A DNA stretch of 64,000 bases, taken from NCBI GenBank assembly GCA_032191485.1, contig JAVDOI010000011.1:16598617-16662616 (forward strand), written 5' to 3'. The translations under genes and the position numbers were made by a program. This document shows, in pieces, positions 23,394 to 36,234 of this stretch; the stretch's first letter is position 1, and every line of letters starts with the position of its first letter. The stretch is from Leptoclinus maculatus (Eukaryota > Chordata > Actinopteri > Perciformes > Stichaeidae). The notes beneath the pieces were generated by a model. It had not been told where the DNA came from, searched no databases, and worked only from the letters and a program-made list of their open reading frames with translations.

Positions 23394-25740
23394 CCTGCTG
23401 TGGCAGCCATGCATGAAGTTCTCAATCTGAAACGCTTCTGCTGGTGGCACTTGCTCAGTCAAGCGAAAACACGGTTAAAAAGACATTTTTATGTGATATT
23501 AATAACGTCTCTTACATCAGCTGTATATCTGACCATTCTGCAAAGTGAGAAATTAATCATGCCTTTACTTGACACCGTTATTGAGTAACAACAACACTCT
23601 GCACACATCTGAACACGCTCTCGTGACAGATTAATGGTCTCGTTGACCATTTTTTCCCACAGCAGCGGGGGGCCGCCTTAGCTAACCGACTGACCGTTGG
23701 TGGAGAGCAGGAAGTAGGCGGCGTTCTGCTGTGGAAGCCATTTGATCTTGTTGATCTTCTCCTCAATCTCCAAACTCTTCAGGTAGTCAAACTCTGGCTC
23801 GTGGCTCTGGAATGTGCTGTAAACATTGTACTCCCCTCGACGCTGGGGCTGGCTCTTACTCTGCAAGAAGAGAAACATGGTAAGAGATTGACCTGTTTGC
23901 TGTTGACTCCACAAGATTAAATGTTGGACATTAAGGACATTAATTCCTCAACAAGATGTGCAACGTTTGAGAAAAAGAAAGCATTGCTGGTTGGTATGAA
24001 TATACATTCTAGTCTCCTTAAACTTCCCCTTAAGTATAGCTTCAAAGTGAGATCAAATATTGTAGCCGTGTTAGCGGCTTGAGCCATCATCAGGTTAAAT
24101 CTATAATACTTTTGTTTATGATCACAAACGTGACAAACTAAATTTGTCTAATCAGCCTCAGTTTCACTTTGTGTTTAGTTCTAATTAGCAAATATTAGCA
24201 TGCTAAACTAAGCTGGTGAACATGGTAAACATTATATTTGCTAAACATCAGCCTGTTAGCATGGTCACTGTGACTGTATGAGCATGCTGATGTTAGTGTT
24301 AGCGCAAAGCTCTGATGTGTACCTAGTACAGCCCTATAGAGCCGCTAGCGTAAACACACATACTGTATATATGCTTTGTTTTATTATCATTATTTGCTTG
24401 TTCTAGCACTCCATAGCAGCTACAGTGTTTTTGCACATTCATATTGAATTAATAGCCAGTTCCAAGATGCTATATCTTTATGGCTTCTCCATTAAATGAA
24501 ATGTAAAATTCTAGATGTACAATGCATCATCTGCACACATTTCTCTGTAATTCAGCATGACGTATTCGGTATTATTGGAAACCTTGGCATCTTAACTGGA
24601 ATTCAGAATACATTTAGGTGGTTTTAAACAATGCCACTCTTGTAACATGAGTTTATAATGATAATGATTATATTATATAATGATGATTAGCTTTCAGATT
24701 TTAGTTGTTTGTGGTTTTTAGATATTTGCTGCTGAATTTACAGCTAGCTATCCTTTTCAAATGAACCCTTTTGCTAGCTAGTTATCTAAAAGTAAACACA
24801 TCAACTTCAATGTTTCAAGGCTGTCAAACCCTCTCAGCAGAAGGGCAGCATAATTAGTGTTGCATTGTTGGCATTTCCTACCTCCTGCTCCCTCTGGAAG
24901 ACAACCACTCTGCCTCCTTTATCCCCGGTGGCCAACAGCTCCCCCGATGAGTTAAACTCAACCGTTGAGATAATGTCAGCTGCAACACAGGAAGCAGAGC
25001 AGAGAGGGGGAGAAAATGTCAGTGTGGACGTATACACAAAGCTGCCAAGGTATCAGTCAGACAGAAAGAAAGACCTTTCAGTGAGATCTGGTAGAGTGAC
25101 TTCTAGAAAAAGCATGTCAGGGGAAGGGAGGGGGGAATCTCGGGACGAAATCACAGAGGACTCTCCGGCACAGATACCCTAGTTTGGTGTAATATGGGTT
25201 AGGAGACGCCACTGAATGAGTCACTGCATGATATCAACTAATTCAGCCCCTCGTCTGACTGAAGTGAGCCAATTTGTGTCATATAATTGAACTCCTGCTT
25301 TTTAAAGGACGCTGCCGCCACACTAATAACGCCATTCAACTCTCTCCTCCCGGCTGCGAGACCCCGTGCTGTTCAGTGACTCTCCTGCTCCTTCATTAAA
25401 AAACATAAACCTTGAAACCATTCACTTTTTGCAGCTGATATATGTCTATGCATGTGTAGCACACTTTTTTTCTACTTTCAATCTATGCAGTGCAGTCAAA
25501 AGGACAACAAAAATATAGGAGCAATATGATACATTTGCTATATATATACTCCATTGCCAAACATTTTTTCTATGTCTCTGCATAGCTCCAGTTCCTCCAA
25601 ATGTAAATAGCAGACACCTACCCTTTAGGTAGCTCTTCCTCTCCTCCTCAAAGACATACATCTACCTGGATTCAGGAGAGGCTAATGGTGACTGTAATTA
25701 TTATACAGCCCCGGGCTAAAAAGGCATAGCATAATGTCTG

Positions 25741-25775
<35 letters not shown>

Positions 25776-26515
25776 GAGGCTAGCCCTCTGTTTAACAGTG
25801 ACAATAATATTAGAGAGACAGAGAGAGAAAGAGAAAGAGAAAGAGCTTGTTGTTTTGTACCCCCCACGCCCTCAGTGGACCTGCTATACTGGCGGAGCGC
25901 TGAACAGGAGAGGGGAATGTTGCCATGGAGACCGTTTCCATCTCTAGCGGCAGTCGGAGGGGTGGATGTGTGCGCGTGTGTGCCAATAGCTCTCAGACTT
26001 AGTTGCTGATGCTAGCTGTAATTCAGCAGACAGAGAGAGTGCTGCAATAGAGTGAAACCCTGCTACTGCATCTGGGGGAGTGTGCGCTGTTCAATGCAGC
26101 ACACAACTTCAGACAATGGAGTCCCTGTAGACGGGCTCATCTCTTCACGTCAAGCTGCTGTGCATTGTGGGAATGACTAAGTGTCTTCGAACGTATGAGT
26201 GTGTGTGTGTGTGTCTTTCCCTTGTTTCATTTAATTGTTGACGTGAAAGACGCCAGAGGGATTCTTATGTCTATGTGTTGATAATGGCTTGAGGTGTGTG
26301 TGGGTGTGTGTGTGTGTATGGGGGGGGGGGGGGGGGGGGGGGATCCTAATCATATTTGAATCTAGAAACTAATTAATGTTTCACAGACAAGACACACTCT
26401 GACCTAATTACATCCATGGAGTACCCCACTGACACACCATATCATTGTTGCACACACAGATGCCGTAGTTATCTCTCTTTCTGTATCTGCACGCACAGAT
26501 ATGTGGAGCACCCCT

Positions 26516-26553
<38 letters not shown>

Positions 26554-27164
26554 ACACACGCACGCACAATGGTCACCAACACCATCAGACCAAAGCCACT
26601 GCTGTGAATCGAATGGAATCAGCTTTGCAGTCAGTATTCTCGAATCTTCTCTTCTCTTTCTCCCTCTCTCTCTTTTTGCCCTCCATACTTTTTTCTGTCT
26701 CCCCCTCTCTCCTCCCCTCATCATCAACCCATTAAGTCACAGAGGAGAAACAGCAATTGATGGGTGCCATTTAACGAGTTTACACACGAACACGTCCTTC
26801 AATCATCTCGCTGAATGAAGAATCGGTGGGAGCCAGTGAAGCTGAAACTCCCGAGTAACGTGATGGAATGCTTCGCCAAATGAGTTTTTCCTCATGCAAA
26901 TGTATTCAAAGCAGACAAGGCAATCTATTAACACCTCAGTCACTGATGGAACTGTGTCAAAATGGCAACGTACAGTGTTTTCAAATAAACTTTCATTAAA
27001 GGAAACAAGCTGACTAGCAGGTGGGCGTGGTCTGTCGTGATTTCCGCTCGCCACCAGATCCGATTTCTATTGCGTGAGCACCAGCAGGTTCCAAGTGAAC
27101 TGGTAGTAGTAGTAGTAGCAGCAGGTTGGTGATCCGGCTGATCACATGTGTACTTACACACACA

Positions 27165-27197
<33 letters not shown>

Positions 27198-28414
27198 TCT
27201 CTCACGCACAGCTTCATCAGCCGACCATAACCAGATGAGGCCCATAAATCCTGTGGCCAGCCAGGTTTGACACAGACAGGTCAGCGCTTCTTGATGCATC
27301 AGAGGGATGCTCGAGATAACACACATCCATCACCAGTAATAACACAGACAAAGCCGGCTGCTGTGATGTGTGTGTGTGTGCAACTGCGTATACGACTGAA
27401 ATAACACATGCTCCTATCTGTTTCTGTCCACCGATCTGACCCTCAATAACTCCCCTTCGGCATGCAATATAGAATCGAGACTCAAACCCGTTGGATGGAA
27501 ACATAGATATGCATTGATTCTGGAATGAAAAGCGTGCACGAGGAGCCAGAAACGCAGGGCGGGGAGCGAGGATATTGAATGTATTTATAGACGCCTGTGC
27601 ATGCAACATCTATCACGCATAACAGAGAGGGCCACTAAAAGAAAAGAGGGGGGAAGTCTGGGGAGGTAAGTAGGTCGATAAAAGATCGTACAGTGTGTCT
27701 CATCGGTACAGACTACAGCAAAGACCAAAATAGGAGCACCCTAGCTAACCTCTAGACAACATGTAATCCTGTCAGGGGTGGGAAAAAAACAAATAAACAA
27801 ACTGAGGGCTTGATCCAGTGGCATTGGAGGGTTGTGTAAGACAGTCAGACTCAAAATGGTGTGACTGCATGGAAAGCTAGTTCCGTAAGTGATGTGCAAT
27901 AATTCCAGGTTAAGGGAGGGACGTGAGCAACATGGTGTCGTGTAAATGCTTTGTTAGCGGTAGACGTGGAGAGGAGAGGAGAGGATTATAGCACTTGTGC
28001 TGAGCTGCCTGCGTCAAAGGATCAGGCCGGGGGATAATTCAGGTCCGTTCTCGCACTCTCTTTCACGCGCCGCTCTTGTCCCTCCAATATGAATCAATCT
28101 GCACTTTGTCTTTTTTTCCAGAACCATGAACACACACGTATAACAAATTAGATTCACCATTTCCGTGCCGAATAGGCTTCTTTCACGCCACAAACAACGT
28201 ATATCAATCGAAATTTTGAATAAACCCTGTTACCTACTGGTCCGGTGCCCGGCCATATGATTAAGGGTGTATTAAGGCTTTAATAGCTGCACACAAAGCA
28301 ACAGAGCACAATGCAGCTCTCTTCATCTGAAGAGCATGACTCTTTGTAAGATCTGGAGTGAACAAGCTAATTAACCTGATTTCTCCAGGATCAACCCCTT
28401 GAGAATGAGACAGA

Positions 28415-28446
<32 letters not shown>

Positions 28447-30461
28447 ATAGTCTTTCTTTTGTGTGTGCGCGTGTGTGCTTGCTTTTCTGTATCCCCACAC
28501 TCCAGGGAGTTGAGGGTGAAATGGGCGAGACGTGTTACTGCTTCACTTCTCACACTTCATTAACACGTCGGCGTGGCACACATCTGACTACGGACACAGG
28601 ACAGGACAGGGCGAAACGAGAAGAAGTGGGGGAAATCGGTGAACTCGGCGATCGATTCCTGCATGCGCTTACATGAATACCAAGCGAGATCGTTTGAAAT
28701 GCTTGTTATTTGGTATTCTCTTAGAAATTGAAGATGCAGGAGGGGGATGGTGGGGAAGTGGGGGTGCATAGAATTATAATACCAAAACAAAAGCTGTCTC
28801 TTCCCTCTCTATCTGCCTGCGTTGCTTTGGTGTGATCCCTTTCATCTTCCTGTTGTCAAGGCTGGAGGGAATCAAACATTAGATGGCTGCTGAACAGACT
28901 GAAATCCTGTATCTGCAGTGACCTTATCACCAAAGCATGAAAGGGTCCGAGTGACGCTGCTTCCTTCGACAGGACACAGGAATTAGCTATCAAAACTTAC
29001 AAATGTATCCCATTATGAAGTCCAGAAAGATCGAACAGTGCCTTACCCTCCAGGCTAGCACTGCAACCGAATGACTCACGTACAGTACATCTATCATAGT
29101 TGAGAAATAGGACATTTTTTTGTGATCGTCCTACAGTAGCAACACCGCGGGTATTCTTTAATAAATTCTCATTAAATTTTCATCGAGCTGCAGACTTAAT
29201 AAGAAGCTAATCAGGGGGATGAAAGCAGCTGCTGAATAAGGAGTGTGACTCGCCCCAACTTCACAGCTTGCCATTAAGCACCCGCCCCCCCCCTGCCCCC
29301 ACACAAACCCCCATACACACACAAGGACATTATCTTTCTTGCGCTATGTGCCGAGGCGGGGTTCGGGCGTTTTGAGTGTTTCGCAGTGAATAATGGATGG
29401 GACCTGGGGGTATGCTGGGCTAAATCTTTTTATGCCGGGGTCCTAAAGTGTGGCCCCAGGCCGTTTGCCTTGGCACAGGCAACCGTAGGCGGTGCTCTGC
29501 TCTCATCAGCAGCTGCAGTAAAGGCTGTGAGCTCTATGTTGCGGGACTGCATCAGTATTCGGCGGGTCTAGAGGGGTCACATCACACACAAGCTTGTACT
29601 CGCATCAGACAGACACATAAGCAGTCAGGGAAAATGAGAGAAACGAGGGGGGAAGGGAGAGAGAAGGTGGAAGGGATTACATGTCCTACCAATAGATCTT
29701 TAGGCCATTGTTCCGGTAGCTAAATTGTAATGGACCAGAAATCAATACCAAAGCAGACATTAGGTTAGGGGCGCTGCCTCACAGCGAGGAAGCCATTTAC
29801 ATTTCTACACCCCAAGTGGTGTTGTGCTATGTGACAATTTCATCCATTAAAGGAACATCCAAGGTGCAGATTATGAAAATTAGCTGAAACTCATGTTGTA
29901 GCAGCGTAACAGTCCATTGACTTAACACACACTGATATACACAGCTGCAGTGAGACACACACCATTCATTTTATCACCATTAGCAACGTGTCATCTGCAG
30001 GCTGCTAGTGAATGCAAATCAGACTGTAATGCTATTTTTTGCATTACGGTTGAGAAGACTTTTTTTGTATTAATTCCAACTATGGAGGACCAGCACAGCT
30101 TTCCTCACAGTGTGCGCACATACGCATCAAGTCAATGTAGCCGCCCACAGGCCCACTGAGGCGTGGGATTGGTGCAAACCAAAGGTCAGCGCGAGTGACA
30201 TCATTAAAATGTGACATCATTAAAGTGTCCTGCTGCTGTGGGCAAGCACGGCCTGAGGGAAATCCCATACCAGCCCGCCGCCACTGGGACCTGTGTATGT
30301 ATGTGAGACTGTGTGTTTGTGTGTGGTCTGAACTGACCGGGCCTGATGGAGCATGTGCACTTTGGTGAATTTATGAGGACCCAGACACTGGGATGTATGA
30401 TCTTTGGCTTCAGACTGACTTCATACCACTTTAGGAGAGAGGGATGCGAACGTGTGAATGG

Positions 30462-30497
<36 letters not shown>

Positions 30498-31907
30498 ATT
30501 CATGGTATATGAGGTGTGACGATCAGTCGTAAATTACAGCAATAAAAATTAACAAAAGTAGACGTTCCTTGTTTGAAAAGCACAGATGGGTCGCAGACCA
30601 GACAGTCCTCTGGTTTTAGGGGACACATTTTACACCCTGGGCAACTCTCAGACACTTTCTCCTGCTCAAATGAATGGAAGAGTGAAACAGAGAGACAGGA
30701 AGAAGCTGGAAGAGGAAGATCCCCTCCTGTTTTTCATCTCAGCGCCCACATCAAACAAAGCTATCCATCACACCCAAACCTACCCCCCACTTCACTTCTT
30801 CTCACTCTGAACCGGTGACAGTGTGTTTAGCAGTGACAGGGAATCATCTGTAAGAGCAGGAGCGGAGCAAATGATGATGCTCTCCCATATTTAAATTAAG
30901 AGGGAAAAAAAACACTGAGGAAAGCAGCAGGATGTGAGAATGAGACTCACTGTCTTATGAGCTTTGACTTTGTCTCTCCTCTGACCTGCAGTGGCATCAG
31001 TAACCTGAGCCCCCCCCCCCCTGCAGCCACACATAACCCTCCCACAGCCCATTCTGTATGTACCCTCCACACCCCTCTATTTATTCTATTCTATCAAAAT
31101 ACTTAGATCATTTGTGAAGACTTGCTATTTGGTTGTTTAATTATGGGCTGCTCCTTCATATTTTAAACTGAAATATGTTTCTGTTTTGTCAGATTTTCAA
31201 ACCTTATGGTTGGGTGCTGAAATGAAAGAATAGATGGCTGCCCCAGTGCTGCATAGACTATTATTACAAATGATTAAAACTGTGCTTTAAACTGATCAAT
31301 AATGACCACTAACTGTACTTATTCCAAATGCAGCACAACACCTAAAAATCAACTATTTACAGTACAATCAATGGAAAGAAAATAGACATCAACATATACA
31401 CGACAGAAGTTGATTGAAATTGTGTATTAATCTGGCAAAATAAGTATTGGTGTGTAATTTAGAGGCAATGTACCACGTACCACATGCCAGTATGTTTGGC
31501 CTGTGTAAAGCAAGTCAGTTTCTCACTCAGTTGAATTTATTACCAGCATTTCTAATCAGCACATCAGTTAACATTTAGAACCAATCTGCATAATTAAATA
31601 AAGTTATTATAATCAGTGAATGTATAAATATAATTGATGTATGACAGTGTTATATTGGTAAATCAATGTTTTATGTTGATACCAGTGATCTAAGCATCTT
31701 GTGGGGCAGAGGTGGAGCTGATTGGTGGAACTGACATAAGGGAACTATTTTGCATCAATTAGTTAACAGGCTCATCAAGGGGCTGATATGTGGCCAATGA
31801 AGAGGAAACACACACGTGGGCAGGAGCAGTTTAGAGCTGTGGTGCTGCAGAAAAAAAGCTATTGTTCAAAGCTCCAGTTATAAGCATGTACAGTAAAAAA
31901 AAAACAT

Positions 31908-31958
<51 letters not shown>

Positions 31959-32677
31959 TACATAATTGGCTGTACTGCCTCTTGCAATTAGGGCACCTTC
32001 TCTGTCTAATTCTTTCAACAAGTGAACACAGAATGAGGAAAACACGTTTCTTTCATCATTAATGCATAATTTTGAACTGATCACATACTACATAGCCCGC
32101 AGATGCCGAATCAGCAGTACAGGAGGCTTTATTCAATTGCTGCTCATAGTCCACACAGATTAAAGCCCTGATTCCCCTCGGTCAGGATGGTCATCCCAAA
32201 ATAGCAGGCGTGACGAGAAGCCACCTCATCATCTCCTGCTATTGACACCACACGCTATGTTACAAGCTCCATGTTGATGACACATGACCGGAATATTCCT
32301 TTAATACCCCGATAGCAGATTACAGTGTATCGGAGGTGATTAAATGCGCATTTACACACATTATGGGCCAAACAGCGTCGCGATAACGCCTAATATAATA
32401 TATTTATTTTATCACCCAAGCCATTTATATAGGCCTACGTGATATTTGCCCAATAGTATTTCTTTTCTGATTCCTTTAATCTTCCTTTGCAGTGACTTAT
32501 TTTTGCTGTGATATTAGCATCCTTCTAGCTGCAGCCTCGGGTTATTTTATGTGCCGGTAAAAGAGCTTAAAATGAGTCCCAACTCCCAACATCATCTGTT
32601 TAAATACCTTCGGTTGCATAGTTGTGGTCGCGAAGGAAGCTGTTGTTGATTTTCCGGGTGTCACTCTCCTCCTCCAT
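15476..32677 (-). CDS. ppp2r2b: PP2A B55-beta regulatory subunit, standard (B-beta-1) isoform, 10 coding exons
   Basis: This WD40 beta-propeller subunit directs the PP2A core enzyme to substrates, mainly in neurons. Exons in transcription order are 32677-32608, 24979-24882, 23860-23695, 22766-22654, 20175-19998, 19800-19636, 17332-17163, 16602-16511, 16424-16301 and 15631-15476. All junctions are GT-AG, phases agree, and the sum is 1332 nt, or 443 residues plus stop, the family length. The N-terminus is [20 protein letters not shown]. Later landmarks are [100 protein letters not shown] and a C-terminus LYIFQDKVN. The DKVN end and the [14 protein letters not shown] start separate it from the gamma paralogue, and the gpr151 neighbour supports beta rather than alpha. 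The fish duplicate (a or b) cannot be told. Intron 1 is about 7.6 kb. Upstream, 52417-52495 provides an alternative first exon in the same phase. Confidence 0.95.
15775..15975 (+). repeat. ppp2r2b: Dispersed repeat, copy 2, inside the last ppp2r2b intron
   Basis: It shares ordered motifs with 2950-3235 (catttggagttgtgtt, agctgctaaatg, caccagctagttg). It begins near a perfect 10-bp hairpin, aagttggcaa/ttgccaactt, at 15788-15811. It is an intronic insertion that does not touch splice sites. Confidence 0.55.
16466..16495. repeat. (GGAT)n tetranucleotide microsatellite
   Basis: About seven copies of GGAT sit roughly 16-45 bp from the acceptor side of the 92-nt exon (16511-16602), in the intron that joins it to 16301-16424. 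Confidence 0.85.
17333..19635 (-). other. ppp2r2b: ppp2r2b intron with C-rich tract and long (TG)n runs
   Basis: This intron lies between exons 19800-19636 and 17332-17163. It contains a pyrimidine-rich block (17735-17850) and TG microsatellites at about 18298-18380 and 18540-18581. Translated ORFs here are low-complexity shadows of the repeats (THTH and VCVC runs). No additional exon was recognised. Confidence 0.7.
22100..22260 (+). repeat. Common teleost interspersed repeat (gttagcttagcttagcataa family)
   Basis: The text gttagcttagcttagcataa, then gaaacaagggaaacagctag, then ctttccaaaggtaacaaaat matches, phrase for phrase from memory, a high-copy repeat in percomorph genomes. The copy is partial. 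Boundaries are approximate. Confidence 0.65.
22291..22446 (+). mobile_element. tRNA-derived SINE
   Basis: The 5' part carries a perfect pol III A box (tggctcaatgg, 22301-22311) and a degenerate B box (ggtttgatcc, 22346-22355), as in a tRNA-derived head. The 3' part ends ggttaaatgcagaagtcaaa...atgacaataa with an A-rich tail. This is the tail type fish SINEs share with LINE partners, used for mobilisation. At about 155 bp it fits a short SINE. It lies antisense to ppp2r2b in an intron. Confidence 0.75.
23336..23391. repeat. (GT)n microsatellite in a ppp2r2b intron
   Basis: About 28 GT units, read directly. Confidence 0.9.
23861..24881 (-). other. ppp2r2b: ppp2r2b intron
   Basis: This roughly 1-kb intron is largely occupied by the 24140-24340 repeat copy listed separately. 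No other exon was seen. Confidence 0.7.
24140..24340 (-). repeat. Teleost 'gctaacatgctgatgttt' repeat, inverted copy
   Basis: It contains ctaattagcaaatattagcatgct, ggtgaacatggtaaacattat and gagcatgctgatgttag. These are the reverse complement of the well-known fish repeat also present at 39050-39245 and, in its downstream part, at 36235-36425 and 44045-44370. Confidence 0.65.
26320..26342. repeat. G23 homopolymer
   Basis: A run of 23 G follows a TG-rich stretch. It is prone to G-quadruplex formation and to assembly error. Confidence 0.85.
31908..31960. repeat. Compound (TG)n(AG)n microsatellite
   Basis: tgtgtgtgtg is followed by about 20 AG units with one interruption, read directly. Confidence 0.9.
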
Positions 32678-33480
32678 TGATAAATCGGCTCGTTCGGGAT
32701 CCTGAAAGCGGCAGACCTGCTCCCATCCTGCCCGGTACCGTCAGCAGGCGGGCCGTAGGACCAGCGGGGGGCCTGTCATGGCTCCAGATCTCCGGTGTAA
32801 TCAACACAGTCACGATCAAATACCTGTGATGATGATGATGATGATGATGATGTACGGGAAGGTCCTGTCCACACCTCAGGGCGCATCCAACCGCCCACCG
32901 TCCGCGGCGCAGTGACAGTGCCGATTCCAGCAGTGGATTTAATACTCTAATAACGATAGCGCATTAGGTCCCCTGCTTCAGAGACATATCCATCTCCCCA
33001 AAATATTAAAACTATGCTGATTTTCACGACACAACTGGTCAAAGAGAAAAAAAGAAATGTCCTGAAGGTGGCTGAACCCGCAGCAGCAGCAGCGCACTTC
33101 GTAAATCTCTTGTGGAGGATTTGAGTTTAGGAAGGGTAGATTTGCCCCCTCCCAGCGCCAACGGGGCGGGCGGGATTATGCGTCAACAAGCTTGCTCCGA
33201 TCACTTCACGATTTCCATGTCAGCCTCTCAGCTCCGCGCATCGTCCCCAGAGTGTAGCACCGTTCGCCTTCTCCGTATCCAAACACTGCAGGGTCTCCTC
33301 TCTCTCTCTCCTCCAGTCATTCATTCACCGGCGGTTGTGATCCTGGCAGCTTAGCTGACTCACAGTGCGCAGAGCAGAGAGCTGTACTGTAGTTACCCAC
33401 TGTGCTGCTTCTGCTGCTGTGCTTCAGCGAAGGAGGGCCCCTCCCATGCTGCCCAGCGGCTGGCTCTTTAAAAAGCACAA
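32678..33480 (-). promoter_or_regulatory. ppp2r2b: Putative promoter and 5'UTR of ppp2r2b B-beta-1
   Basis: Sequence upstream of the B-beta-1 ATG (32677) is richer in GC and CpG than the surrounding introns (for example gtccgcggcgcagtg near 32900 and gcgccaacggggcgggcggg near 33155). There is no obvious TATA box at a fixed distance. It holds an (ATC)8 tract, listed separately, and a short CAG-rich stretch on the gene strand at 33403-33422. The start site is not determinable here. Confidence 0.45.
32827..32852. repeat. ppp2r2b: (TGA)n trinucleotide repeat upstream of the B-beta-1 start
   Basis: Eight uninterrupted TGA units plus two bases lie 150 nt upstream of the ATG, probably in the 5'UTR or core promoter. 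On the gene strand the repeat reads (TCA)n. Confidence 0.85.
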
Positions 33481-34116
33481 GCAGCAAATGTGACGCTCTC
33501 TCGAACCACAGACACAGAGGAAGAGTTCATATTCTGCTCGCTCACAGCTTGATTACCACCTACAAGGTTTGGTGCATGTAAAGCCGACAGCTTCCTTCTG
33601 GCCTGGTAGCAGGTTGCCTCTTAAGCCCGGTAGATCCTGCATCACCATCCCTCCATCCTGCTGCAATCCATACATCATGCATCCATACATCCTCGCAGCC
33701 AGCAGATTGAGCACTGGGCCTGTACTTTCTATATGCCTCCCAAAGAGCAGCCGCTAACAGGTAGAGAGAGGACATCAGAGGCTTTATAAGATGTGTTTTA
33801 GGAAGCGCATGATGTGGCACATTTCTGCCCCAACGCTTGAGATTGGGGCGTGAAGTTCGGATTCAGAGAAATCCGGGCAGAGAGGGACACAAAGGAGAGA
33901 GGCGAAGAGGATGAGTTGTGTAAGGGAGAAGCCTGGTGAGCAACAACGAGGGACAGAAACGAGGGCAGAAGAAAATGAGAAATCCCAGACGCTGATTAAT
34001 TAGATTAGCAGGGCCGCCGTCTGCGCCTCTTACTGGAAAGATCTCATTTCCATGCTGAGTTTTATTAACGGCACACACAACAAGCCTTCTTCTGGTCAAG
34101 CCGTAAGCTTTGATGA

Positions 34117-34130
34117 GTGTGTGTGTGCGT

Positions 34131-34176
<46 letters not shown>

Positions 34177-34303
34177 ATTGCATCTGAGTGGCTGTGCGCA
34201 CAGTGCATCCCTGCCCTTATCTACTCACTTTACCCTAAATCTCTCAGGGTCCACAAAGGGACAGGGTATCTCCCCTGCACGTGCCTCAACACACATAGAC
34301 ACA

Positions 34304-34362
<59 letters not shown>
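34117..34362. repeat. Opposed (GT)n and (CA)n microsatellites
   Basis: A GT tract (34117-34174, partly GTGC) is followed about 125 nt later by a CA tract (34303-34358). The two are complementary, so this segment can fold on itself. Confidence 0.85.
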
Positions 34363-34366
<4 letters not shown>

Positions 34367-36234
34367 CAGCGGCAATAAAGAGATTGTGAAGCCCCCTCTC
34401 CTAAATGCATTAGCTCTCTAATCCATGCGACCATTTGCACATCCAATCCTCTGCTCCTGTACTAATGGGTATCTGGCTGTGAGGGCGGCAGGCTGCTCGT
34501 AGCCGAACAACAGGGCCTTCCTACACATGCTATTTTACACCCCATCACCCTCCAACCTCCATCTCCATCGGAATACATTACAGGGCGGTATCCATGCAGC
34601 GGGATAATGAAGGTTGCTCGAGCGTCTGCGAGGGCCTGCGATTCACATGCTGCCATATTTGCCCCCTTAATGAAATCTGCAGAGAAACTCTGCCATCCTT
34701 GACCCTCTCAGATCTGACTGAGTGGTCAGCGGTGCTTCACATCTCTATCAATATTTAAACAGGCTTTACAAGGACAAAAGAAGCACGGAGCGTTCCTCTT
34801 CCGCAAAAGACTAAGTTACAGCTGAGCAGCAAGACCGGATGAAATTGAAATTAAATCAGTGAAAACAATGGATTTAGTAGAATGAAGCCGGATGGATGAG
34901 AGGCTCAGGTTCGTCAGATTTTGTCGGGAGGCGTGGGGGAAAATATGAGGCGGAGAGACAGATAGATGAAGGGCCGGGGTGGCAGCTAAAGGCAACCGAG
35001 ATATTTGACTGTATAATGAGGGAATAAGTGGCAAATGCTGCTCGGAGCCAGAGCCTGGGATCAATCGCCGTCTCCCTCCCTGCCTCTGTCCCATTCCCTG
35101 TCCATATATGCCAATCTCCTCTCCCCCTTACACTCTCCTCCCTCTTTCCTGCCAAGTCCAAATGTGACCACCCTGGCTCATATACCTATGGAAAGCATCT
35201 CGGAGCAACAACCGTGACCGGAAAACCACTCGCTCTCAAATCGATTCACGTGACCTTGCAAGTGAGTCGATACAGGCATAGTCTGAGATCCCTCACTCGA
35301 AATGCCTCAAGTTTCTGCACCCCATGGCTCATTTAATGCTCCCTTCCTCTTCCTCCTGCCACTTGTACTCCTCTGCTACTTCACTTCTCTTGCTCATTAC
35401 ACCCCGTCTCCCACTCCGCTGGGTAGGAGACCAGTCACGGCGCGTCTACAGCCCAGCTGCTTGCGGTAAATGCTCGGGGGGCCACCGGAATTGGAGAGCG
35501 TGTCCTCAATTCTCCTCGATCGTATGGACAAAGTGGGTTAAATTAGTCTCTAGCAGCCCAAACATAGGGACACGATCACATGGCAATGATATTTTAGTCA
35601 TGCCCAATTGCTTTGCTTGATGTGTGGTAATTGCTTGACCTGGGGATGCCGTTGTGGGGCTACAGGCAGCAAACACGCTGTCTGCATACCAAGCAGCATA
35701 CACGCACACACATGTACACATGGGTATAGATATTTGACCACACAGCACAGTTGTACTCCACCTTCACTGCATTTCCATTATAGTTCGAGATTGCAGTCAT
35801 TGGCTATATCGACCCCGGGAAAAATAGTTTAAATAGGTTAAACTATTGATTATTTTCCTCCAGTTAATCCAACAAATATGAGATAAAGATAAATCAATAC
35901 AATATCTATTTAAGAGTCATATACTTAATCATATTTTGAGATGCATATGGTATAACTAATGGAACAGTTAAACAGTGAAATAATCACATTTGTTACGCAA
36001 ATCAGTCCCTGATATTGTATCAGATACCATTGAACACAAGAGATGCTACTGAATTTGCCCAAAAAGATATGTTTTTTAATGTTTTGTAATGATTGAACGT
36101 TTGATTTTCAATTGTTTTCCAGACAAAAATAGACCATAAACATATATAGTACGTCTTCTGTAGCCTGTTTGACAGTGTCTATGGGTAGGGGTGGGTGATA
36201 TGTGGAAATGTAATCTTATATTATTAGCACTAAA

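Larger units (their letters stand above)
24980..32607 (-). other. ppp2r2b: ppp2r2b intron 1 (7.6 kb)
   Basis: This intron separates the B-beta-1 first exon from the shared second exon. It contains CA/GT tracts (25744-25774, 26516-26551, 27164-27195, 28418-28447, 30463-30495), a G23 run at 26320-26342 and a TG/AG tract at 31908-31960. The segment 26820-27060 includes an octamer-like ATGCAAAT at 26894-26901 and looks unique; it might be a conserved non-coding element, but this cannot be judged without alignment. No extra coding exon was recognised. Confidence 0.7.

Noticed and set aside
22866..23588. 240-codon ORF containing VCVCVC
   Set aside because: It runs through a (GT)n microsatellite and intron sequence of ppp2r2b.
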